Below are positions 54,385 to 64,000 of a stretch of DNA of 64,000 nucleotides, piece after piece (position 1 is the stretch's first letter; every line of letters begins with the position of its first letter). The translations under genes and the position numbers were made by a program. Below the pieces are notes generated by a model. It did no database searches and was not told the DNA's origin. It worked only from the letters and a program-made list of their open reading frames with translations. This DNA is from Perca fluviatilis. Lineage: Eukaryota; Chordata; Actinopteri; Perciformes; Percidae. Where the stretch lies: contig NC_053115.1 of the NCBI RefSeq assembly GCF_010015445.1, positions 6,121,576-6,185,575 on the forward strand, written 5' to 3'.

Positions 54385-55240
54385 GTGCATGTTATAGGTT
54401 TACAAAGTGAAAAAGCCCAAAGTCCACCCAAAAGGGACTTACGTACCGTCTCCCACAGAAAACACTGTTGACAAACTGCTCCAAACAGCTCTATTGTAGT
54501 CCAGCGTCACTTTTTAACCCACGTTATAATGCTCGCCTAGCTGCTAGCGTTAGCACGCCCTCAAACCAAGCTAGTTGGAGCGGAGGCCCGAAGAGTTCAG
54601 ATAGTTGTATTGCCATGTCCAGGAGACAGTGCAGAATTAAAACGTTACGTATGAAAGACTAATTTGTTAACATTTAAATAACTGACCAGTCTGAAACTTC
54701 TTGCTGCAGTCAAGGTTGCGAAGCTGGTTCCGGTTGTTCTGCCCTGTTCTGTGTTTCGGGATCCGACTCGGGTTCGAACGTGGACGGCTGAGCCGAAGCC
54801 ATAGGTTACCGGCTGAAGCGGGTTTGTTTTGGATCACATTAGCTTGCTTGTCAGGGCCCACCCTACTCTGCTTCTGACTGGCTAGTAGTCCTTACCTAGG
54901 TACTGTCAGGGCACGCCCTCATACTCTGCTTCTGACTGGCTAGTAGTCCTTACTGTCAGGGCAAGCCCTCATACTCTGCTTCTGACTGGCTAGTAGTCCT
55001 TACCTAGCTACTGCGCATGTGCGACTCCCAACAAAGATGGAACAGAAGTGAGATGTCTCACTCTGTAGCTAAAACAGAGAGCTCAACACACAGGGTGAAA
55101 AGAGGAGCTGCAGCAATGTGCAGTACAATAAACATATGGTGTTTTTTGAAAATTAAACCATGTAAACCTATTCTAATATAACCACTAAATACAATTATGA
55201 ACCTTGAAAATGAGAATATGAGGTCTTTAATAAAAGTGAT
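54385..55240. mobile_element. Unclassified fish DNA-element with internal minisatellite
   Basis: The left part (GTTATAGGTTTACAAAGTGA) and the right part (reverse complement TTTTCAAGGTTCATAATTGT, then GGTTATATTAGAATAGGTTT) carry shared AGGTTTACA words in opposite orientation. The interior includes GCTAGCGTTAGCACGCCC and a three-copy tandem repeat. I know this sequence type as a dispersed fish repeat but cannot name it. Confidence 0.5.
54850..55013. repeat. Three-copy minisatellite, ~50-60 bp unit
   Basis: Units contain TGTCAGGGC, CTCTGCTTCTGACTGGCTAG and TAGTCCTTAC. Copies at about 54850, 54904 and 54954 differ mainly by a short CCTAGGTAC insertion/deletion. Confidence 0.92.
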
Positions 55241-55383
55241 TGTGGAAAAACATTTTTTGTTAGTCACATTCATGTTTCTAATAATTTCCACTGTTTCTCC
55301 TCATCCCTTTCTACCACGCCCACCTTCCTGCCTCCTCTCCTCTTCTTCTCTCCTCCCCTTCTATCTGCTCCTCGCCGGTCCAG

Positions 55384-55427
55384 CCGGGAGACTCCAGTGG
55401 TGACATCCTGTGGGGCCAGAGATCAAA
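55384..55427 (+). other. foxp1: Candidate 44-bp non-coding exon (putative foxp1 5' UTR)
   Basis: An exceptionally long pyrimidine tract (55310-55380) and GGTCCAG precede it, and AGATCAAA|GTAAGT ends it with a near-consensus donor. The exon begins CCGGGAGACTCCAGTGGTGA. Two of three frames are open but too short to judge. No initiating ATG is present. Its splice sites are the best in the right half of the window. Assignment to foxp1 is by strand and gene order only. Confidence 0.5.
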
Positions 55428-56129
55428 GTAAGTACTTCCTCATGCACGTCCGTCGACGGTTCAAGTCCGTTAACACAGAACCACTACTCCTGTATTGGCT
55501 TTTGGCATCATTACTTTAACTTTTGGACAACCTGGCTTTGAATGTCTTTTCAAAGAAGGACATTATATATGGAAATTGTTATGAGTTTGAGTGCAACTAA
55601 ATGATAAGGCAGGTTTTGCATAGTAACCGATGTACCTCATTTCCTGATGCAGTTACATATTTACATCCCATTTGAATGACGCTGAACATGGCGACGATGA
55701 CGAGGCCGACTCAGTGTCAGAGTCCTCTCGGTGTTAAAAGTCGCCTGGGAACCTGAAAAGTAAAGAATCAGTGTCTGCATCCCCTGACTATCCTAGAAGT
55801 CATTACTCCTTGTGTGGTGTATAAACACGTCAAAAACAAACAATGGCCCTGGGCAGACTCCACACCGCAAAACAATCTCAGAGCCCGCATTGTAGTGTAA
55901 ACAGCAAACATGGCCAACCTTCACGGGGAGCAGACTTCACCTTAAACCCGGTGTTTGTTTTATGGTCCCTGTCGACCTTGGTCAGATATAGTTTGCATCT
56001 CTCCAATTCTTTTTCAGGTCGATGTAGCTCAGGTTCTGAGCTGACCTTTAGGTTGAGGCTTTCAGTGGCCCTTGGTAAAAGGGTTATGTTTTTATTTATG
56101 TTTTTATTTGAGGTTGCGTTTTGTTTATT
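55428..56129. other. Third long intron, first part; no gene recognised
   Basis: Unique-looking sequence without defined repeats. Confidence 0.4.
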
Positions 56130-56480
56130 ATTAAAAGCTACAGTACGTAGTTTCTGTCGCCCCGTGAGGAATTCTAAGTAACGACAACAACACTGTACAC
56201 ATGACGCGAGCCTTCGGTGGTCGCGCACCACCCCCACCCCTCCTCCATCAGTTTCTAGTAGCTGAAGGAGGAAACATTGCATTAAAGAAAACATGATGGA
56301 CTCTTCAGAAGAGGTAGTTTTTTTTTTTTTTTTAGGTCCTCTTCATCTCCAAATTGACCGTCGCTGCTGTTCGTTCTCAGCGGTGACGTAAAATGCCCAA
56401 CTTGAGTTTCTGCGCGCGAATGTCGCCGGACGACACCATTCTATAAACACAGCCATACTGAGAAATACAGAGAGAGTCTG
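56130..56480. mobile_element. Harbinger-type family fragment, related to 7850-9325
   Basis: AAAGCTACAGTACGTAGTTT, CTGTCGCCCC-TGAGGAATT, GACAACAAC and GCGAGCCTT follow in the same order as in the reverse complement of the right end of the 7850-9325 element. No second end or coding part is found. Confidence 0.6.
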
Positions 56481-56743
56481 GTGGAGCCGATAGGCTTATA
56501 TTAGCTTTGTATCAACTCATAACGTAACGGACGTTCATTAATATAAAATAGTTGTGCACTATATGTTTGAATATATGTTATGTATATATAACTTATTACA
56601 AATTATTAAAATGTAGGTTTTTGCAGAGTTAGGATTGGGATAAAAAGAAGCTCTGATATAGCATTTAGACCGTCATGGGACATTACACTCTCTTCAGAAG
56701 CCATGTTGATACATTTACATTTAAATGAGACATTTCTTTTCAA

Positions 56744-56752
56744 AATAAATAA

Positions 56753-56793
<41 letters not shown>
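56744..56793. repeat. (AAAT)/(TA)n microsatellite
   Basis: Three AAAT units followed by about 18 TA units. Confidence 0.95.
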
Positions 56794-56795
<2 letters not shown>

Positions 56796-56879
56796 CCCTC
56801 TTCATATCAGAGGTGGATGACACTGAGAAGATATTCAGGGAAACTCCAATGTTGTTCTAAACTGAGTGTAAATACTGCT

Positions 56880-57110
56880 TCGCTGGGACGTAGATTTCCC
56901 GTACAGGGACTCTATGTATCAAGTAATGAATATGCATATTCTTGTTTCATAGACTCTTCTGCCTCTGTGAGCTCTTTCACACTGAGCCAGGGGTGACTGT
57001 AGGGCGATGTGAACCCGTATTTTTAATAAAGCCCAGCTGCTGAATGATCAAATAGGGTCTCTAATTAAGGCCTGAGTGTACACCCATGTAAAATTCTCTC
57101 TGGAATGCTA
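56880..57110. promoter_or_regulatory. Candidate conserved non-coding element
   Basis: TAATGAATATGCATATTC (palindromic octamer-like core), GTATTTTTAATAAAGCCC, TGAATGATCAAATAGG and CTCTAATTAAGGCC are packed in repeat-free sequence. Confidence 0.3.
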
Positions 57111-60100
57111 ACAACCTGTGATATTTCCAGAGGAATTTGCTGTGCAGGTCTCAGAGAAGGGAGGAGGAGTTGAGTGTTTGGGGTTCGGCAGGAGGAGGGG
57201 CAGTGTTCATGTGGCAAGCCAACATGTTGTTCACATCCGTGTCAGATTGAGGCTAATGAAGGCCAGACTGATCCTTGGATGCAAGCCTTAAGTAAATGAT
57301 CCCTCTTTGAATATATTAGAGCCCCCATAGCAGCGTTGTGCCTCCCTGCCGTGCCAGCACTGCTACGTGTTGTCTTGTGGTCTGACGAGGCCGGTCAGAA
57401 CGGCAGTCACGGTGTTCAGTCACGTTGTATACCATCCAGCCCCATTTCAGCAGTATTGTTACATTGACTTGGTGGTGAGGAACCACACATGCACGCATAC
57501 ACACTGATTGTTTCCAGGTTAGCGCTTTTGAAAAACAGTTTGATAGTAAATGGAAAGTATGAGTGTTGTGTTATTTGACAATGTAAATGAGCCATCTCGA
57601 ATTTTTCCCCACCCTCTTAAGAGGGATTGCATTTACATAACAGGCTGGGGTTTGGTACTCATGCAAATTGTTCATGTAGACAATGCTTACTTTTCCCATT
57701 TTTGCTGTTATTTTTGAGTTTTATAGAGAAAGAAATAAGTATGTTTATCAAAAATATTTAGACATAATACAAATAAAATAGATAACCAAAATAGTATAAT
57801 AGAAAAATAGAGGGGGGAATAAAAATCCCAGACAGAACTTTTTACTGCAATTTATGGCCACACTGGCACTTTGCATGTAAATGAATCCTAAACGTGTAAT
57901 TACAAGGCACTTTTGAATATTGATTGGAAAGACAAGGACGTAGAAATGAAGCACTTGTGAATGCGCCGGTCCTAAGCTACCGTAACATCCCATTAATAAA
58001 TACCTTTCTGGCGCTTTAGTGCTGGGCTTGCCTCACACTGAGTGAAACAATGTCGTTTGATTTTCGCTGATATAGCATGTGTACTTCATAGATGGATGGA
58101 TGGATGGATGGGATGGATCCAATTAGCCATGGTCATTGCTCATGTATTTAAGCTGACAGTGGGAGTCTGGCATAGAATACCCTTGATTTTGGTAGTTCTG
58201 TGAAATGCTCCTACAAGGTACTTTAAAAGCCCATAAAGAGCACGTTGTTCGGAATGCACCTTTTGATGGAGATTTGATTTACAGCTGTAGCAAACTTTCT
58301 CAATTAGACATGGTGAGGCAGATAATTGATTTTCATTTGGCAGTGTACAATGATGGGGTATACTTAAAGGATAATAAAGGGACCAAAATCCATACCTTTT
58401 TTTCTTTTTCCCTATTATACACAATCAACACAAATTGTTTCTGACTTTTACTTAAGATGTCACACAGGGTTTATTAGCACATAATGCATCTTTTAATACA
58501 GAGCACTCACATTCCACAGCCTACACGCCGTGCATTTGCAGCAGGACTGATGGATTGTGACACCAGCTGCACAGGTGTGCACGTAGTGTCTCCTACGGCC
58601 TCCTGACCTTCCACATGATGCGTACCATGCTGGCTTGTTTGTGGGCGCGAGCCCCTGTTTGTAAACACGGGACAGAAGGATGAGGAGCACATTTGCCCCG
58701 GTCGCGCTCAGCTCGCAGACAGGCACAACGCAACGTGACAAGCAACAGATGTGTCACACAGGCTGAAATCAAAACAGCCGTCCAGCGCGGAGTTGTGCAC
58801 GCCATCAGACATGGCTGCTGTGATGAGGCGGGGAGGCAGCGAGCGCTGCTGGCAGATGAGACAAGGCAGCGCCTCTGCTGCTCCCAGCTTCCTGTCTGGG
58901 AGAGGACAGGCCTGTTTGTATGCCGCTTTGACACTCCTAGTCACTTTGTCATCTGGGTGCTTGCTGCCGCTCTGATCACATGTACACGCTGCATTCAAAG
59001 AGCGTCATATCAGCCGTGTGACAGGTAGGCTCCCAATGAGACAACAGCCAAAGGGGATGTCCTTTTCGATACGCTGTGTGAGTACAAATGCACAGTGCGC
59101 TGAGACAAAATAACATCACATGACATCATTCTGAATGCTCTTTATGTTTTCTTTTTTTTTCCAGTTTGGAAAGAAGTTTGTAACACTGTCATTTTTCAGA
59201 ACTGTCCTGCAACAGAATAGAGAGGCCTGTACAGAGAGGCGGGGACCAAAGTCCCACTCATTATGGCCCATGTCCACTTCATGCAAACTGATTGTTGTGT
59301 TTGACAGCGGCAGTAAAAGTGCAGCAGGCGTTTGCTTAACACAGGGAACATGTTAATGACATTCTCTGTAGCTTAATCTGCCTATTGCCGCTGCCCCGTA
59401 AGCAAATAGTGTGGCCACATGTTGAGCTTTGAGGGGGGAGAAATTGGAATCCATCATCAGAACAAGTGAATGAATGAAGGTGCAGCAACAGCTGCTTGAC
59501 TGATCACGTACTCCAGACTGTCACCCCACAGCTGTTTACCGCTCCGACAGCCACATAAGTGTTTATATCCACGGCTGTAATTGAGCTATTTTCCCGAGGG
59601 CAGCTGTGACCCACATTAAGTTATATCCCAACTTTCCATTAAAGCGTGGGGAGGAAGTTTTACTGATAGTAATCACGCCCAGCAACACTGCTATGTAAAT
59701 ATGGCTTATCAGCTTTGCCATTTTGGTTAAGTGACATGTACGTGGGTGATTCACATACTCGGCTCTGTGGCTCTGACACTGGCCACGTACATTAGCTATT
59801 TATCAGCGTAGGTAACTTGGATTGTTAGTATGTATAAAGCAAGAACATAATGAAAATGATGGGGTGTCGTACCCATATTGTGTAGAAAAGATGCAAATAG
59901 GCTCACAAAGTCTTTAACTTGCAACGTGGGCAAACTTAACTGTCTGCATGTACGGTATATGGAAATTGCACTGGGAATATCTAGATCTAAAACACACCAT
60001 TTCAATATTCAAATGTTAACAGCAAACAATATAGTGCATTATGGCTTTTAGTATTTGCGTACAACTCTGTTTGCTGCTGGGGATGGAACAAGAAAGAGAG

Positions 60101-61485
60101 AGGGAGAGAGAACACACTGGACACTGAGTGGAGGATATGGAGCACACAAACAAAGCATTTGTCATAGGAAAATAACATCTAATAACTGTACCAACTTTTT
60201 GTTAGCTCTTAATAATAAAAAAACAACTACCACGTTGTTGTTATTATTGTACATAATACATCAAAACTAGCTCAATCTGATTTTTATTTACATGCATTAC
60301 TATAACCGACTACCTTTCTAGTAATGAAAAAGGAGAGAGTGCAGGAGTAGGAGATATTAAGATTTTTTTGTTTTATCTTTATTTCATTGCAGTTAAAGGG
60401 GGAAAAACAGAAAAGAATAAAACCAATGAGGTAGCCGACTTGCAGAGATCATGGGCTACCTGACAGTGTTTCTGCTTATGGTGCACACACAGCTGAATCT
60501 GTGCTAATTTGTAGACACATTTATTAAGCAAAGTACACCCAAAGCACTCATTCTAGTTTAAACTACCAGCGTTTTTTGACAACACAGTCATTGCCAACCC
60601 CAATTTTCTTTAACTTAAGGAAAGAGTTTCAGATGTTAACAGGTGTTTTTTTGTTTGTTTTTTTATCCTAGTTGCAACTGACTATTCTACACAAAATTAA
60701 AGTGAAAGGTGCTCAGAATGTGGCCACTTTTGAAAAGGTATTGCACATTGCATTGCAGTTTGGTGTAGCAGAGCTTCCAAAAATGTAGACAGCACCGAGT
60801 TACAACAAACCTTTTTCATCTCATTCAACCAATCACAGTGAAGGATAAACTACATCCTATCTAAACGTGGACCATGTGATATTAGAGACAAATCAACATC
60901 TGTAGCACACTAAGCTGTGGGATCAGATACAATGGAGCAACAGGTAAACTACATGAGCAATCCTTTACTATAGAAACGACGAGGTGCTCCAGCATTTAAA
61001 AAAAAATATATATTTCTCCTCCCAGTAAGTGCTCCAAGCAGAGCTTTTTCCATACAAAAAGCTCAATATGCAAACAGCTTATGTGCAACTTATTTAAATT
61101 GGATCCTTAGGCTTTGGAGAAACAAAACCATAAGGGAAACGGTGATCAGAAAACCTTGTGCAGCTGGTTTTTGGTGTCTGGTAGGTCTTTTAATGGAAGG
61201 ACCTCTCCAGAAATTATGCAGTTTTATTTGGCAACATAGCCACCATCAGGAACGTGATGTATTGGAATGCAATGCAAAAAACACTAAAATCGTTAACAAT
61301 AGATGACCTTTTTAGATAGTTTTGTACTTTACTTGTAGAAACATACATGACACTAAATAACCATCACAATCTCTCCTCACTCTTCTTCATCACCTTGGCA
61401 GTGATTTTGTGGGCACTGAGCAGACACCGAGGATGGTGAGAGGAAGAGGAACACTATGTGCCCGAGTTAAACATATTAAAGGATT
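57111..61485. other. Intron; no gene recognised
   Basis: Mostly unique-looking. A (GATG)n tract lies at 58091-58113. The GC-richer stretch 58540-58990 has open frames on both strands without motifs. The block 59370-59760 (CTGTAATTGAGC, GTAATCACGCCC) may be another conserved element. No defined mobile element was found. Confidence 0.35.
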
Positions 61486-61489
61486 GTCA

Positions 61490-61790
61490 GTCCAAGCTGT
61501 GACATCTGTAGCCACCATCGACACACACTGTAATTAATCTGCAAGTTTTAATTCTATATGCTGTGCAATAACAGCCCCCAGTTATGAATAATTTAAGGAA
61601 CATGGGAGGCTGCTACTTGACGCCTTTTCACTTTGTGTTTAAATTTAGCTGGTGTCATTGTCCAGCAGTGTGATTAATAGTTTATCAGTCTGGACTATAC
61701 ATCTCCATGAAATATCTCTTTCCATCTGTCATTAAACTGCAGATGGAAATTGGTTAGATTTTCAATCAGGCATAGCTTAAGACCGCAAAA
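61490..61790. promoter_or_regulatory. Candidate conserved non-coding element
   Basis: TGTAATTAATCTGC, GTTTTAATTCTATATGC, AGTTATGAATAATTTAAGG, GTGATTAATAG and CATTAAACTGCAGATGG occur in about 300 bp of repeat-free sequence. This is among the most enhancer-like blocks seen, though conservation is untested. Confidence 0.33.
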
Positions 61791-63595
61791 AAGGGGAAAT
61801 TACATTAAAAAAATAGCCATCAAGATGTACTCACATGCAGGTAAGGCTGTGACCCAATATAGGACATCATTTATGGAATAAGTCTTTCTAGCACTACGAA
61901 TTCTCTGTTGAAAAATGACACTATCTTTGTATGAAAATTGGAAACCTCATACAAGGCACAGTATGCATCCTAAATGTGGTTTTAAATAAGCCTGAGATGT
62001 GTAGCAGTCAAAGTGAGTTGGGAGAGAGGGGCCTACTGCAAGGGGTGGACCAGTGAGCCAGAGATTGGCTTCCCTGTCAAATAAAGATTAGGCATTTTAT
62101 TTCACCATCTAATCCCTGTAAATCTCTCATGGAGGAACTCGGGGCAGTTCAGTGCTTTTAATGGCGCAGAGGCTTCACTGTCTGCATGTCTGTCTCATCG
62201 ATGAATGTAGGCTACACGAGTAGATACAGCAAGCCGTGGCCCCTGGTTAGTCGGCGCATTTAAGTCTGGATTACAAACCAGTTGAAGGTGAAACCGGAAG
62301 GTTGCTTTTGCTTGTTAGCTTTACGTCGCCAACAAGCTGCAGTCCAGTTGAAGTTACTCACAGAGCACTGGCATTTCAGATGGAGCTGTTATTGTGTTTA
62401 GCTAGCTTGGTGCTGCAGTTTGACTTCTTTGGCTTCATTTCTCACATTCTCTTGTTATTGAATGTCTTCAGTTTTTTCCCCCTTCAAATATGCTGAACAT
62501 TCTCTTTATTGAATTATTAATGTGTATATTGAATTATTGAAGGAAGATAATTTCTGATCAGATTAATATTAACTCCCTGTGAAATATTAATGACGAATGT
62601 AAAAAAAAAAAAAAAAAACGATGAACTTACAGAACTATTAATATAATCATAAACAGACGCAGTGAAAAGTGGCATGGAGTCAAATAGTGCTAGAACCGCT
62701 CCGTTCCCTTTTAAAGCAGTTTCCCTTGAGGTCGGTGAATATGAAATATTGCGCTAGTCGACTTTGTACTCAGACGCTTGGCTAATGTCATTGGCCAGTC
62801 CTGCCCCCGGGGCTGACGGCAGTGTCACAGAGGGGAAGTTCACCGGCATTTGTCTGCCGGTTACCTTTGTCACCTTGTCCACAGCTGACCTGAACTATGG
62901 CCAGGGGAAAAGTTACAAAGATGTTTTGGTGTTAATATCGGTCTGGTCGCTTTATCACCCCTGCTGATTGGCAGAGCTCCACTGACAGCTCCAGTATTCA
63001 GGTTCCTCCTCCCTACTCTCGCTCTGAGGGCTGGTGGCTAAACTCAAGTGAGGCGTCAGTTTTACCCTCTTTACCTTCTTTTTTTTCACAAAAGGTGGCA
63101 CAAAGTAAATCTAGCGAGCCTAGAACGGATCCAGTCCTTTGTTAGTTTTGATTAAAAACTCTCTTTAGATTAATGATATTCAGCAAAGATTTCATACATC
63201 AGTTTGCCATTCTTTGGCCTGTTATCACGAACTTCCAATTGTATTCATAAAATATGGAAATCCGAAAAAAAACATAATGGCAAGCACCTTGAAAATATGG
63301 TTACATTGATTATGTTTTAAATGCTAATGCCGGTGAAGAACATAATAACGAAGACATGAAAGACTCTCTATTCAAAATCTGATAGCCAGGGAGAAGCAAA
63401 TTATTTCAAATATTTGATATTTAAATTATTTTTCAAATGAACAGAGACATGAGTAGAGCAGAGGCGAGTAGTTTCCCCTGGTGATCCTCCAGGCGTCTTT
63501 GTTTCCTTGGTGTGTCTCCAGCTCATTAATGTTCTAAGCATGTGAGAGAACCAGACCATACTCCATAACCCATGGCTGGGTGACACCTCGGGCCC
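61791..63595. other. Intron; no gene recognised
   Basis: Unique-looking sequence with a poly-A run (62600-62617). The block 62760-62970 has balanced composition and an open frame but no splice framing. Confidence 0.35.
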
Positions 63596-63598
63596 AAC

Positions 63599-63788
<190 letters not shown>

Positions 63789-63959
63789 CCTTCAGCCGTT
63801 TAAAGTCCACTGGCTCTTTCAGGAAGTGATGGCCGCCGAGCTGTCCTGATTAAAATGACAATAGTCTAATTAACTCGACCTCAGTCTCCGTGCACTAAAA
63901 CGGTTGATGGCTCGCCAATTCCTGTTTGAAAGCCCTTTGTCCCCCCATCGACCAAAAAT

Positions 63960-64000
63960 ATGACTCCTCCCTTCCCCCACCCCCTCCCTCCCCCCCAGGA
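63960..64000 (+). other. foxp1: Splice acceptor at the window edge
   Basis: A pyrimidine tract from 63964 ends in CCCCCCAG at 63991-63998, leaving GA as the last two bases. This looks like the 3' end of the third long intron, with the next exon starting at 63999 outside the window. Confidence 0.4.

Noticed and set aside
58493..59028. Cluster of overlapping open frames of 60-113 residues on both strands
   Set aside because: GC-richer DNA naturally yields long frames on both strands. No motif, start context or splice signals support any of them.

Overview
The window is vertebrate nuclear DNA, almost certainly from a percomorph-type teleost. Coding sequence is sparse and split by GT-AG introns. 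(CA)n, (TA)n and (GATA)n microsatellites are frequent, and the interspersed repeats are of fish type: tRNA-derived SINEs, hAT and PIF/Harbinger MITEs, and LINE 3' tails. Nothing suggests bacterial, phage or plasmid content, and no operon, CRISPR array or functional tRNA/rRNA gene is seen.

Left part (1-11 kb). The one gene identified by its protein sequence is eif4e3 (eukaryotic translation initiation factor 4E type 3), + strand. Five coding exons lie at 4407-4501, 5041-5101, 5206-5272, 5414-5569 and 9470-9516. Together they give 141 C-terminal residues with perfectly matching splice phases and a normal stop. The first exons (about 80 residues) are not found and probably lie left of the window. 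The last intron is nearly filled by two decayed PIF/Harbinger elements, one with a hAT element nested in it. The preceding intron holds a 668-bp element with a perfect 13-bp target duplication that carries a fragment of a RecQ-like helicase.

Middle (11-17.4 kb). This is intergenic DNA: a 270-bp direct duplication, a TAATTA-rich block that may be a conserved regulatory element, a hAT MITE with a perfect 8-bp target duplication and a LINE 3' end.

Right part (17.4-64 kb). A CpG-rich, CRE-containing promoter-like block ends in good splice donors. About 46 kb of non-coding DNA follows, with small, well-formed candidate non-coding exons (36690-36768 and 55384-55427) and a splice acceptor two bases before the window end. 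In human the same-strand downstream neighbour of EIF4E3 is FOXP1, a gene with a very long, multi-exon 5' UTR. I therefore infer that this part is the 5' untranslated portion of a teleost foxp1 gene. That is a synteny inference: no FOXP coding sequence is in the window. The introns contain several single-copy-looking blocks with homeodomain, octamer and forkhead-like motifs (candidate enhancers), a 914-bp near-palindromic fold-back element, two copies of one tRNA-SINE family, further hAT MITEs and long dinucleotide arrays.

Most longer open frames in the window are low-complexity or repeat artefacts and are not annotated as genes. Calls of conserved non-coding elements rest only on sequence appearance and carry low confidence.
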